A stretch of DNA of 64,000 nt from Pelobium manganitolerans (GCF_003609575.1 NZ_MBTA01000023.1:186001-250000); one strand, 5' to 3'; positions 35,108-43,870 are shown, counted from the first letter of the stretch. Notes: generated by a model from the letters alone, not told the origin. A program made the numbers and translations.

Positions 35108-36907
35108 TTAAGCTGTTGCCAGCATTCCGTTTTTGATCTCTACAATTTTGGCTTCAAACTCGCGCAGATGCTCAAAAAAATCGTTTTTTGAAGGCGCATT
35201 CAGATTTAAGAAGTCCGACGCTAGATTTTTATAATAGCCAATACCGTTTTGCAACTGCGCAATAAAGTTGTTAATACTTTTTTCTTTTTTAGCATTCATC
35301 TCTTTAAAATTGGTTTCAATATCCTTGCGTAAATACTCTACATAAAGCTTAAGCTCGTTGATAAACATATGCGGACGTTTTACGCCCTCTAACAAATTAA
35401 TGCGGCCGTAAATATGGTTTACCATTTGCTCTAACTTGTATGGTCCTTTAAAGAAAGCCAAATTTGGGCCTGGGCATATAGCTACGGCTTTGTTTTCTTT
35501 TGGTTTTAGGATGTCTTCTTTAATGTAGTACGAGTTTACTAAGCCCTCGCATAAACAAAGTTTCTCTGTAATGGCATCAAATTTTTGTTGATATTCCGCT
35601 TCGTTTAAACCTTGCTTTTGCAGTTCCTTAATTTTTAGGTTTTGATACTTGCGCGATGCCGTGCAGATTGGTTCGCTAGTAAACTCGGTGTTTGATACCA
35701 AAAACTTTTTGGTACAGGGACTGCCCGGCCGGCCGTCTGCAATACGTTGTAAGCGCTGTTTTTCTGCACCGCTTTTTTTAAAGTTGTTAAAAGGAATGCC
35801 CAAGGGCGATGCGCCGCTCACGTAAAAGTCTTCTTCTTCGGCTTCTGCCAAATCATTCAACGTATCTAAATCTACCGCGGTTACCTCTGGCACCATCAAA
35901 AACGGACTGCCCCAGCCGGTTGCGTCAAGCTGGTAATATTGCATTAAAAACTCGTTTTCGCTGGCCGTACCAATACCGCCCTGTACAGAAATTTTCATGC
36001 TTGGCGCTGCCACAATTTCTATTTCTTTGGCAACTAAAGCTTTTTGGTAAAGGTCAAAAAGTTCGGCAATCATTTCGTTTTTCTTTTGCTTAAACTCTTC
36101 TAAAATTGGGCCCAGTAAAAATCCTTCGGTAGCAAATGCGTGACCGCCACAGTTTAAACCCGATTCTATCCTAAACTCCGAAATCCAGATGCCGCGTTTG
36201 GCTAAAAATTTTGCTTGTATAAATGCCGAGCGGAAATCGCTCACCTTTAAAATGATTTTCTTCTTCAACTTTGCCTCACTGTCCGGCAAAAAGTCGGCGA
36301 AGTTATCAAGGTAAGCGTACAAACGCGGGTTCATCCCGGCAGAAAGCACCACAGAAGATTGCAGTTTACTTTGGGCAAAACCGCGTAAAGAAGCCAAGGC
36401 ATCACTGTAAATTTCTTCGCGCAGTTCCCCTTTTTCATTAACGTTCATCTTGTCTACCTTCGCCATAATGTTTACATCAATTTTACCTTTCACCAACTGC
36501 TTTTTAAGCGCTGCGGTCAGCTTTTCTTTCTCAGGTAAGTCTGTTGTGGCTGCTAACGTTTCGTATTGCTTGCGAAGTGGGCTATCAGCAGGCAAAAGCT
36601 CAAAATAAATGTTTAGCTTACTGTTTGTTGCAAAATCCGAATTTTTGATGCGCTCAAATTCTTCATCCACCAAATCTTGCATCAGATTTAAATAGGCTGT
36701 AATACGTCTGGCTCGGGAATCCTCGGCTTTGTCGCTTATTTCTTCATAAACTCTTCCTGTTTTTTTACAATAATTCGCCCTAATCCGTTCAATGGCGATA
36801 TCATCCACAATTGAAGCCACAGAAGAAATGCCATAGGGCGCAACTTTTATCGGCGTATCAACGGTGTATCCTAAACCTAAAACAGGAATATGAAAAGTAT
36901 GACTCAT
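35108..36907 (-). CDS. Conserved-looking 599-residue protein, possibly TIM-barrel with Cys cluster
   Basis: The function is not recognised. The start PVLGLGYTVDTPIKVAPYGIS and the later SVQGGIGTASENEFLMQYYQ resemble strands and phosphate loops of FMN-dependent TIM barrels such as nitronate monooxygenases. Seven Cys are present (47, 253, 398, 415, 451, 453, 478). Four to five fall in a stretch with GSPCTKK, PICTAS, KLCLCEG and AICPGP that could hold a metal or Fe-S centre. There is no signal peptide or membrane span. It is transcribed alone, with its own terminator, and is divergent from the haem-PAS kinase gene. An oxidoreductase role is only a suggestion. Confidence 0.7.
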   Translation of the reverse strand: MSHTFHIPVLGLGYTVDTPIKVAPYGISSVASIVDDIAIERIRANYCKKTGRVYEEISDKAEDSRARRITAYLNLMQDLVDEEFERIKNSDFATNSKLNIYFELLPADSPLRKQYETLAATTDLPEKEKLTAALKKQLVKGKIDVNIMAKVDKMNVNEKGELREEIYSDALASLRGFAQSKLQSSVVLSAGMNPRLYAYLDNFADFLPDSEAKLKKKIILKVSDFRSAFIQAKFLAKRGIWISEFRIESGLNCGGHAFATEGFLLGPILEEFKQKKNEMIAELFDLYQKALVAKEIEIVAAPSMKISVQGGIGTASENEFLMQYYQLDATGWGSPFLMVPEVTAVDLDTLNDLAEAEEEDFYVSGASPLGIPFNNFKKSGAEKQRLQRIADGRPGSPCTKKFLVSNTEFTSEPICTASRKYQNLKIKELQKQGLNEAEYQQKFDAITEKLCLCEGLVNSYYIKEDILKPKENKAVAICPGPNLAFFKGPYKLEQMVNHIYGRINLLEGVKRPHMFINELKLYVEYLRKDIETNFKEMNAKKEKSINNFIAQLQNGIGYYKNLASDFLNLNAPSKNDFFEHLREFEAKIVEIKNGMLATA

Positions 36908-37047
36908 GCTAGCTTTTTTAATTTACGAAATACGCAAAAACCAGCTTTTCAAAATATGACGAAAATCATTTTCAAAATTAAGTTAGGTCAACTAATCGGC
37001 TGCAATAAAATAGGGTAAACCGTCAAAATCTCTTATTTTTAGCCCCC

Positions 37048-38232
37048 ATGGAAAAACAAGCTTTGCTAAACGCCATTATAGAAAATGCTATCGACGGTAT
37101 CATCACCATTGACGATCGCGGTTTGGTAGAATCCATCAATCCATCTGGCTGCAGATTATTTGGTTACGAGGCAAGCGAAGTGCTGGGCAAAAATATTTCC
37201 ATGCTGATGCCCGAGCCGGACGCATCCCGCCACGACGGATATTTAGAACGTTACCAAAAAACTAAAGTCCCACATATTATAGGCATTGGGCGCGAGGTTA
37301 AAGGCTTAAAAAAAAATGGCGAAGTATTTCCATTTAGGTTGGCCGTAAGCGAGGTGCAATACGCGGGGCGCAAAGTTTACTCGGGCATTATACACGATTT
37401 AACGAGGCAAAAAAATGCCGAAGAACAACTGTTGCTTTATACCAATAAGCTAGAGGTACTGGTAGAGGACCGTACGGTTGAGCTACAATCTATGGTGAAG
37501 CAAATTCAAGATGCTAAAGAAGAGGTGAGTATCTCTTTAGAAAAAGAACGCGAGCTAAACCAGTTGAAAAGTCGCTTTGTTTCTATGGCATCGCACGAGT
37601 TCCGCACGCCTTTAAGCTCCATACAACTTTCCGCATCCTTAATAGATAAATACACGCAAGAGTATCAGAACCAAAATATCCAAAAACACATTAATAAAAT
37701 AAAGAATGCGGTGGGTAATTTGGCCACTATTTTAAACGATTTTTTATCGCTAGAGCGTTTAGAGACCGGTGTAGTTACGCCTTTGCCAGAGGAAGTAGAT
37801 TTGGTGAAATTTTCTGAAGAAATTACAGAAGAATTGCAGATGGTAGCCAAACAAAACCAAAGTATTATTTACCAGCACACCGGCACCAAAAGGATGGTGA
37901 AAACGGATATTAACTTACTTAAGAACTGCATCATCAATTTAATTGCAAACGCCATTAAGTACTCTGGCGAAAACACTTTTATCGAGTTTAATACAGAAAT
38001 TACCGATACCAATTATTACATCACCATAAAAGATAACGGCATCGGCATTCCCGTATCGGAACAGAAGCATTTATTTGAAGCGTTTTTTAGAGCGCATAAC
38101 ACCGGTAGTATTCCCGGTACAGGCTTGGGGCTTAACATTGTGGACCGCTACATTAAATTGATGTTTGGCCGGATTGAGTTCAAGAGCGAAGAAAATAAAG
38201 GCACAACCTTCACATTAATTTTCGATATTTAA
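37048..38232 (+). CDS. FixL-like haem-PAS sensor histidine kinase
   Basis: A 394-residue soluble kinase. The N-terminal PAS domain (about 5-125) is strikingly FixL-like. SRHDGYLERYQKT and HIIGIGREVKG align with the haem pocket of rhizobial FixL, with His62 as the proximal haem ligand and Arg82 twenty residues later as the O2-binding Arg. Arg68 and His76 are also kept. A coiled linker leads to the HisKA box (MASHEFRTPLSS) and a HATPase domain with NLIANAIKYSG, DNGIGIP and GTGLGLNIV. It probably autophosphorylates at low oxygen and passes phosphate to the regulator 52 bp downstream. Confidence 0.88.
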   Translation: MEKQALLNAIIENAIDGIITIDDRGLVESINPSGCRLFGYEASEVLGKNISMLMPEPDASRHDGYLERYQKTKVPHIIGIGREVKGLKKNGEVFPFRLAVSEVQYAGRKVYSGIIHDLTRQKNAEEQLLLYTNKLEVLVEDRTVELQSMVKQIQDAKEEVSISLEKERELNQLKSRFVSMASHEFRTPLSSIQLSASLIDKYTQEYQNQNIQKHINKIKNAVGNLATILNDFLSLERLETGVVTPLPEEVDLVKFSEEITEELQMVAKQNQSIIYQHTGTKRMVKTDINLLKNCIINLIANAIKYSGENTFIEFNTEITDTNYYITIKDNGIGIPVSEQKHLFEAFFRAHNTGSIPGTGLGLNIVDRYIKLMFGRIEFKSEENKGTTFTLIFDI

Positions 38233-38284
38233 ACACCTTATAACGTATAATTTATTTTTGGCCTAAAATCGTCCATACAACAAA

Positions 38285-39331
38285 ATGAAGCAGACCATAT
38301 TAATTATTGAAGACAATACCGATATCCGCGAAAGCACAGCGGAAATTCTGGAGTTGGCAGGTTACCATACCATCACCGCAGAAAACGGAAAACTAGGTGT
38401 CGAGCTGGCTCAAAAGCAATTGCCGGCATTAATTATTTGTGATATTATGATGCCCGAGCTCGATGGTTATGGCGTTTTGTATTTGTTGAGCAAACAGCCT
38501 GAAACAGCGGTTATCCCTTTTATATTTTTAACCGCAAAAACCGAGCGTATTGATATGCGTAAAGGAATGGAAATGGGAGCAGACGACTACCTAACCAAGC
38601 CTTTTGATGATATGGAACTGCTTAACGCGATAGAAGGGCGTTTGGCCAAACAGCAAAAACATCAAGATTTTTATAGCCAAGGTTTGCGCAAACTGGAAGA
38701 TTTTTCGGAAAGTGTGAACGATTTTGAAGGTTTAAAAAGATTGCTGGCTTCTAAAAAAGTACGCAGTTTAAAAAAAGGACAGCTTTTATATTTTGATGGC
38801 GACACCTCGCAAGGCATTTACTTGGTTTTAACAGGTAAAGTGAAAATCAGTAAAATTACCGAAGACGGGCGCGAGCTGGTAACAGCTATCCACTCTGCCG
38901 ACCAATATTTTGGGATTTACGATGCTTTGGTTAGCCGCACGCACACCGAGAACGCCGAAGCCGTGGAAGAAAGTACGGTATGTCTTTTATATAAAGAACA
39001 GCTCGACGATATTTTACAGCGCAACGCCAATTTGGCGATGCAATTTATCCATTTGCTTTCCGAGACCGTACACGAAAAAGAAGAACAGCTGATACAAATG
39101 GCTTACCACTCGGTACGTAAACGATTGGCAGAAACCTTGTTGCGCGTAAGTGAGATTAACGGTAGCGAAACCTTTAAAATATCGCGGAACGATTTAGCGG
39201 CGATGGCCGGCATGGCTACAGAAACGGTTAGCCGTACCCTTAGCGATTTTAAAGAAGAACATTTATTGGATAAAAAAGGCGCCGAAATTAGCCTGCTTTC
39301 CGTAGAGAAATTGCGGAAAATGAAAAACTGA
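38285..39331 (+). CDS. Response regulator fused to CRP/FNR-type transcription factor
   Basis: A 348-residue fusion. The receiver domain (1-125) has the acidic pair ED at 9-10, phospho-acceptor Asp53 in ICDIMMP and the Lys in TKPFDD. It is followed by a cyclic-nucleotide-binding-like beta-roll (about 150-260) and a CRP winged helix with ATETVSRTLSDFKEE. The recognition helix E-x-V-S-R matches FNR's E-x-I-S-R, so TTGAT-type half sites are expected. It combines in one protein what FixJ and FixK do separately in rhizobia. It forms an operon-like pair with the haem-PAS kinase and precedes anaerobic-type genes. Confidence 0.9.
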   Translation: MKQTILIIEDNTDIRESTAEILELAGYHTITAENGKLGVELAQKQLPALIICDIMMPELDGYGVLYLLSKQPETAVIPFIFLTAKTERIDMRKGMEMGADDYLTKPFDDMELLNAIEGRLAKQQKHQDFYSQGLRKLEDFSESVNDFEGLKRLLASKKVRSLKKGQLLYFDGDTSQGIYLVLTGKVKISKITEDGRELVTAIHSADQYFGIYDALVSRTHTENAEAVEESTVCLLYKEQLDDILQRNANLAMQFIHLLSETVHEKEEQLIQMAYHSVRKRLAETLLRVSEINGSETFKISRNDLAAMAGMATETVSRTLSDFKEEHLLDKKGAEISLLSVEKLRKMKN

Positions 39332-39385
39332 TTTTAATCATTTCTGCTGCTGACTGCTCTCATTACAAAGCCCTAAGCTTTGGCC

Positions 39386-39393
39386 TAAATTTG
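39386..39393 (+). promoter_or_regulatory. -7 box upstream of the 2-hydroxyacid dehydrogenase gene
   Basis: TAAATTTG matches TAnnTTTG exactly, 47 bp before the start. No FNR-type palindrome (TTGATnnnnATCAA) is visible nearby. Confidence 0.4.
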
Positions 39394-39439
39394 TTTATTC
39401 ATAAGCTAAAAATAGCTGTGAGTAAAGAAAGAATCTGGT

Positions 39440-40495
39440 ATGAAAGCAGTTGTTTATAGTATTAAGCCTTTTGAGAAGGAGTATCTGGCGAAAGCCAATG
39501 AGAAGAAGCATGATATCACGCTGATATCAAACCCGCTAGGTATTGATACCGTAAGCTTTGCCCAAGGAAAAGATGCCGTGGTGGTTTTTACCAATGACGA
39601 TGTTAGCGCCCCGGTAATAGAAAAACTGAAAAAATTTGGCGTAAAATATATCGCCACACGTTCTGTAGGGCTTGATCATATCGATTGCGATTATGCTACG
39701 CAAGCGGGAATTAAAATTGCCAATGTCCCTTCTTACTCGCCACAAAGTATTGCAGAGCATGCCGTAGCCTTAATGATGGCCTTAAACCGAAAAATTTTCT
39801 TGGCGATACAAAATGCTAAAGAGTTTAATTTTAGTTTAGATGGTTTGCAGGGCTTTACCATGTATGGCAAAGTGGTAGGATTAATCGGTTTTGGGGCGAT
39901 AGCACAATATTTGGCTCGCATTCTTCATGGTTTTGGTTGCACCGTTTTGGTGTACGATCCTTACTGCCAAGATTTTCCGGAATATGTAAAACAGGTAAAT
40001 TTAGACGAGCTTTATCGCCAGTCAAACATCATTTCTTTGCATACCCCTTTAACTGCACAAACCAAGCACATCATTAATACAGAAAGCATTAGTAAAATGC
40101 GTAAAGATGTAATGCTTATTAATACCGGCCGTGGCGCTTTAATTAATACTGTCGATTTGTTGCACGCCATCCGAAACGGCCGTATTGGTTCTTTTGGTGC
40201 AGATGTTTACGAAAATGAAAAACGTCTGTTTTTTGAAGATCATCATAACGATGAGCACAAAGACCAGCTTTTGCAGAGTTTGATGAACATGCCGAACGTT
40301 ATTGTAACCCCTCACCAAGCTTTTTTAACTACGGAAGCTTTACGGGATATTGCCGCGCAGACCATCAAAAACCTGGACCATTGGCAACTAGGGGAGTGCA
40401 CTGGCGAATCTTGCGCCTGCACCGTGGAGTGTGAGGATAGTAAGAAAAACCGGGAGAAGCCAATAAAGCCCATCGGCGTCGATATTATGTACTAA
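39440..40495 (+). CDS. D-2-hydroxyacid dehydrogenase (D-lactate dehydrogenase type) with Cys-rich tail
   Basis: A 351-residue NAD-dependent dehydrogenase. The Rossmann motif is VGLIGFGAIAQYLA. The catalytic Arg lies in NTGRGALINT, Glu in DVYENEKR and His in VTPHQAFLTTEAL, which together match the D-lactate dehydrogenase subfamily. It reduces pyruvate to D-lactate under fermentative conditions. Unusually, residues 315-351 extend beyond the normal end and carry Cys320, Cys325, Cys327 and Cys331. This could bind metal or act as a redox switch. It lies just after the oxygen-sensing pair and 26 bp before hemN. Confidence 0.88.
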   Translation: MKAVVYSIKPFEKEYLAKANEKKHDITLISNPLGIDTVSFAQGKDAVVVFTNDDVSAPVIEKLKKFGVKYIATRSVGLDHIDCDYATQAGIKIANVPSYSPQSIAEHAVALMMALNRKIFLAIQNAKEFNFSLDGLQGFTMYGKVVGLIGFGAIAQYLARILHGFGCTVLVYDPYCQDFPEYVKQVNLDELYRQSNIISLHTPLTAQTKHIINTESISKMRKDVMLINTGRGALINTVDLLHAIRNGRIGSFGADVYENEKRLFFEDHHNDEHKDQLLQSLMNMPNVIVTPHQAFLTTEALRDIAAQTIKNLDHWQLGECTGESCACTVECEDSKKNREKPIKPIGVDIMY

Positions 40496-40521
40496 ACATC
40501 GCAAGCTAAAAACTTTGAGCT

Positions 40522-41886
40522 ATGCAAATCCAATCTTTAATTGAAAAATACGCTGGCGCTGTGCCTCGTTATACCAGTTACCCAACCGTTCCGTATTGGG
40601 ATGCGGATACTTTTAACAAAGAAACCTGGCTCCAGCACGTAAAAGAAAGCTTTAACCAAAGTAATGCAATAAGTGGTATAAGCTTGTACATCCATTTACC
40701 CTATTGCGAAAGTTTATGTACCTATTGCGGTTGCAATACGCGTATCACTAAAAACCACGCGGTAGAAAAACCTTATATTAAGGCGGTAGCAAAGGAGTGG
40801 GAGCTTTACAAAGCGCTTTTTGATACCAAACCCGTTATTAAAGAATTGCACCTAGGTGGTGGCACGCCTACCTTTTTTAGTCCAGAACACCTTCAAAACC
40901 TCATCGAATCCATTTTAAGCGCTTGCACTTTGCATCCCGACGCCGAGTTTTCTTTTGAGGCTCACCCGGCAAACACCACGGTAGAGCATTTAAACGTATT
41001 GTACAAGCTAGGCTTCAAAAGGTTAAGCTTAGGCATTCAGGATTTTGACCCTAAAGTGCAAGCCATTATTAACCGATATCAAACTGTTGAGCAGGTAAAT
41101 CATGTGCACAGCAACGCTAAAGACATTGGCTACAACTCCATCAATTACGATCTGATTTACGGCTTGCCACTGCAAACTTTAAGCGGCTTAGAGAAAACCA
41201 TCAACTCGGTGATAAAGTTAAGCCCAGATCGTATTGCTTTTTACGGCTACGCGCATGTACCTTGGGTAAAACCCGGTCAGCGTAAATTTACTGAAGCCGA
41301 TTTGCCAAACACTCAAGAACGCCAAGCTTTGTATGAGCTTGGACGTAAAATGCTGATTGAAGCAGGCTATCGCGAAATTGGTATGGATCACTTTGCGCTT
41401 AGCACCGACAGCTTGTACCAAGCACAAGAAATGGGCAAACTGCACCGCAACTTTATGGGCTATACCCATCAATACACGCAGCTGATGATTGGCTTGGGCG
41501 TTTCGTCCATCAGCGATACATGGACGGCGTTTGCACAAAACGTAAAAAAGGTAGAAGATTATTTAAAGTTGATTGCGGAGAATGAAATCCCGGTAGTAAA
41601 AGGGCACATATTAACGGAAGAAGATTTGTTAATGCGCAAGCATATTTTAAGCCTGATGTGTAAAAGCAAAACCGCTTGGAGCCATTCCGATTTATTAAAC
41701 GACAGTTTTAGAAATAGTTTGGATTTGTTGCCGGCTTTGGCCGAGGACGGATTAATTTGCATTAACGAACGCGCCATAAACGTGACTAAAACCGGTGAAC
41801 GCTTTTTAAGGAATATTTGCGCTGTTTTTGATGCGCGTTTGCAGGCCAGCACTTTGCAAGAAAATATTTTCAGCAACGGAAACTAA
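40522..41886 (+). CDS. hemN: Oxygen-independent coproporphyrinogen III oxidase
   Basis: A 454-residue radical SAM enzyme. The [4Fe-4S] motif C-x3-C-x2-C is at Cys62, Cys66 and Cys69 in HLPYCESLCTYCGC, with the extra Cys71 that marks true HemN rather than HemW. The start PRYTSYPTVPYW is also HemN-typical. It converts coproporphyrinogen III to protoporphyrinogen IX without oxygen. Being next to a haem-PAS oxygen sensor and a receiver-CRP regulator, it is a likely target of theirs, as hemN is of FixK/FNR in other bacteria. Confidence 0.95.
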   Translation: MQIQSLIEKYAGAVPRYTSYPTVPYWDADTFNKETWLQHVKESFNQSNAISGISLYIHLPYCESLCTYCGCNTRITKNHAVEKPYIKAVAKEWELYKALFDTKPVIKELHLGGGTPTFFSPEHLQNLIESILSACTLHPDAEFSFEAHPANTTVEHLNVLYKLGFKRLSLGIQDFDPKVQAIINRYQTVEQVNHVHSNAKDIGYNSINYDLIYGLPLQTLSGLEKTINSVIKLSPDRIAFYGYAHVPWVKPGQRKFTEADLPNTQERQALYELGRKMLIEAGYREIGMDHFALSTDSLYQAQEMGKLHRNFMGYTHQYTQLMIGLGVSSISDTWTAFAQNVKKVEDYLKLIAENEIPVVKGHILTEEDLLMRKHILSLMCKSKTAWSHSDLLNDSFRNSLDLLPALAEDGLICINERAINVTKTGERFLRNICAVFDARLQASTLQENIFSNGN

Positions 41887-41932
41887 CATCTAAAGCTTTA
41901 ATCTCCTTTGGCTTATTCTTTGTAAAAGTATA

Positions 41933-41947
41933 TCAACAAATTGTTGA
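41933..41947. promoter_or_regulatory. 15-bp palindrome before a small membrane protein gene
   Basis: TCAACAA-A-TTGTTGA is a perfect inverted repeat about 20 bp before the start codon at 41966. It may be an operator; it does not fit the FNR consensus. Confidence 0.3.
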
Positions 41948-41965
41948 ATTTAAATACATTTTACC

Positions 41966-42181
41966 ATGGATTTCAGAGACCCAAATGTAGATGCCATTAG
42001 CAATACCGTGCTGGTGTTAGCCGTTATTTATCTAGTAATTTGTTTCGCTATAGCCTGGATTTGGGGACGTAAAAGGCGGGTCGGCTTTTTATGGTCGTTC
42101 GTGTTTTCGGCGCTGATGACACCTATTGTGGGCTTAGCCATCATTTTAGCGGGTAAAAAAAGAGATCAGGAGTATCTTTAG
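41966..42181 (+). CDS. Small two-span membrane protein
   Basis: A 71-residue protein with membrane segments at about 13-33 (NTVLVLAVIYLVICFAIAWI) and 41-62. A basic GRKRR loop lies between them, and the charged end KKRDQEYL follows. No family is recognised. It follows hemN after 79 bp and may be independently expressed from the region with the palindrome. Confidence 0.6.
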   Translation: MDFRDPNVDAISNTVLVLAVIYLVICFAIAWIWGRKRRVGFLWSFVFSALMTPIVGLAIILAGKKRDQEYL

Positions 42182-42184
42182 TTC

Positions 42185-42476
42185 TTTAGTTGGATTTGTT
42201 TGTCTTGAACAAGGAGTAAAGAATAAGGAGTAAAGATATCGTAGATCTCTTGTGCCGATGAACTCGGTGAGCCTGATGAACTCATTATGACCCATGTACT
42301 AACAACTCAGTGAACTATTGGCTCAATGAACCAAAACAGTACAAGGAGTAAAGAATAAGGAGTAAAAATGTCGTATGCCTCTTATACCGATGAACTCCTA
42401 TGTACTAAACAACTCTAACTCAATGAACTTGTTCCTAATGAACTCAATGAACTCATTTAACTAACCGCTCCCTAAA
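42185..42476. repeat. Intergenic spacer of degenerate repeated words
   Basis: Two copies of AAGGAGTAAAGAATAAGGAG lie at about 42210-42235 and 42343-42367. Many variants of ATGAACTCAATGAACTC fill the stretches between and after them. No open frame with coding character is seen. The first word is the reverse complement of the TTTACTCCTTATTC words found in the 23.2-23.4 kb and 4.1 kb gaps. Confidence 0.65.
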
Positions 42477-42632
42477 TTAATCTTTGCTGTTCACTTTTTC
42501 TTTTTCTTGCGCGCCGCTCGGTTTTTCATGTCGTTTGGTAAGTGCGCTTTTATTAGGTTTTGCGGTTACGCTGGCAGCTTCTTCTTCGCGCTCGCGCATT
42601 TTTTCGTCCTGTACTTTTTTAATGCTTTTCAT
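42477..42632 (-). CDS. Small charged protein, 51 residues
   Basis: The minus-strand ATG at 42632 opens a 51-codon frame beginning MKSIKKVQDEKMREREEEAA and ending in EKEKVNSKD, then TAA. It is strongly charged and probably disordered or helical, with no membrane span. Its composition and lack of stops suggest a real small gene of a kind common in Sphingobacteriaceae. No function is known. It is tandem with, and 99 bp downstream of, the CRP-family gene. Confidence 0.5.
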   Translation of the reverse strand: MKSIKKVQDEKMREREEEAASVTAKPNKSALTKRHEKPSGAQEKEKVNSKD

Positions 42633-42731
42633 GATTTATTATATCGAGGTTTTCCAAATAAATCAAAAGCTGTGCCTGATGAATAGGGGTAAGGAATAAG
42701 GAGTAAGAAATAAAGATAAGTTAGCGTTTAT

Positions 42732-43310
42732 TTAAGCAGATACCAGATCTTTACGGATGCGACTTAAAGAAGTATCTGCAATGCCTAAATAAGAAGCAAT
42801 ATATTTTAAAGGCGCTTGGCGGATGATTTGCGGGCGATGTTGCATCAAATGCAGGTAACGCGTAGAAGCCGATTGCGTAATCATCTCAACGGAGCGTTGT
42901 TGAATTTCAAAAAGCTTGGCCGACATCCACTCTCGTCCCCATTCGCGCACAGATTCTAAGCTGTGGTATAAGTACTGAAAATTTTCAAAATCAATTTTCC
43001 ATACCAGGGCATCTGTAACAGCCTGAATGTTTTGTACAGACGGTAAGCGCTGGAACAAAGAGGAAACCTCATTTGCAATTTCGTTTTCACAAGTGAATTG
43101 CGTAGTTATTTCATTGCCATTAAAATCATTCACGTAAAAACGGATTAAACCCTGCTCAACTAAATAGTAAGCATTGGCTGTTTTGCCTTCGCACAGCAAA
43201 AGCTCGTTTTTAGCGATTTTAACTGGTTGGTGTAATTCGATAATTTGTTGCATATCAGCTTCGGTAAAAAGCGGATGTTTATAAACCTGATGAAAAACGG
43301 AGGTGCTCAT
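42732..43310 (-). CDS. Crp/Fnr family transcriptional regulator
   Basis: The protein has 192 residues from the ATG at 43310. An upstream frame to 43403 adds a non-homologous N-terminus. The cyclic-nucleotide-binding-like roll covers about residues 15-115 (NELLLCEGKTANAYYLVEQGLIRFY). The C-terminal helix-turn-helix has LKYIASYLGIADTSLSRIRKDL, the usual end of the Bacteroidota Crp group. It is divergent from the DoxX/VOC pair across a region with a perfect 15-bp palindrome, so it probably controls that pair and itself. The ligand is unknown. Confidence 0.88.
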   Translation of the reverse strand: MSTSVFHQVYKHPLFTEADMQQIIELHQPVKIAKNELLLCEGKTANAYYLVEQGLIRFYVNDFNGNEITTQFTCENEIANEVSSLFQRLPSVQNIQAVTDALVWKIDFENFQYLYHSLESVREWGREWMSAKLFEIQQRSVEMITQSASTRYLHLMQHRPQIIRQAPLKYIASYLGIADTSLSRIRKDLVSA

Positions 43311-43396
43311 AATTGCGCTTAAATATAAAAATAAAAAAGTCGGATTTACGTGCCAAACTAAATCATCCGAAAACCAACAGCGCAATTTCTTGTCAT

Positions 43397-43411
43397 AAGT
43401 CAAGTTGACTT
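43397..43411. promoter_or_regulatory. 15-bp perfect palindrome between Crp-family gene and doxX-like gene
   Basis: AAGTCAA-G-TTGACTT is a perfect inverted repeat in the divergent intergenic region, 87 bp from the Crp-family start and 85 bp from the DoxX start. Size and symmetry fit a Crp-family dimer site. Confidence 0.5.
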
Positions 43412-43495
43412 TAATTGCTCATATCTTAACTTTAAAACCGTAAAAAAGCAGTCTCCAACAAACTAACCAACTGCCTCCTAACCAACTAGAATGTC

Positions 43496-43870
43496 ATGAA
43501 AAAAAACAAAGTCATTTTCTGGATTGCCACCATAATCATCGCCCTTTGGGAAGGGCTAATGCCAATTGCCACTTGGATTTTTGCGCCAGAATACCTTACC
43601 GTAGGCACAAAAGCGCTTTTTTATCCTGATTATTTTGCCAAAGCCCTCGTTATTGCAAAAGTGTTGGGCGTTCTGGCAATTTTATATCGTCACACACCGG
43701 CAAAAATAAGAGAGTGGGCCTATGCCGGGCTGTCGTTTAACCTCATATTTGCTTTCATTAGCCATGCTTGTGTTGACCAAAACATAGCTTATATGCTGAT
43801 GCCACTCGCTTTCTTGGCCATTTTAGCTTTGTCGTACTTTTGCCAATCAAAAATTCAGTATAATGGATAA
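43496..43870 (+). CDS. DoxX-like membrane protein
   Basis: A 124-residue protein with four hydrophobic spans (about 8-28, 46-66, 74-94, 98-118). The pattern LIALWEGLMPI, then YFAKALVIAKVLGVLAIL, then EWAYAGLSFNLIFAFISH is that of the DoxX-like family. The function is poorly known, often linked to redox or electrophile stress. It overlaps the next gene by 8 bp and is probably regulated by the divergent Crp-family protein. Confidence 0.82.
   Translation: MKKNKVIFWIATIIIALWEGLMPIATWIFAPEYLTVGTKALFYPDYFAKALVIAKVLGVLAILYRHTPAKIREWAYAGLSFNLIFAFISHACVDQNIAYMLMPLAFLAILALSYFCQSKIQYNG

Noticed and set aside
39331-39440. FNR/FixK-type binding site upstream of the lactate dehydrogenase gene
   Set aside because: No TTGATnnnnATCAA-like inverted repeat could be found; only a -7 box is visible.
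42484-42699. A 71-codon plus-strand frame
   Set aside because: It is antisense to the small charged protein gene at 42477-42632, which has the more protein-like composition.
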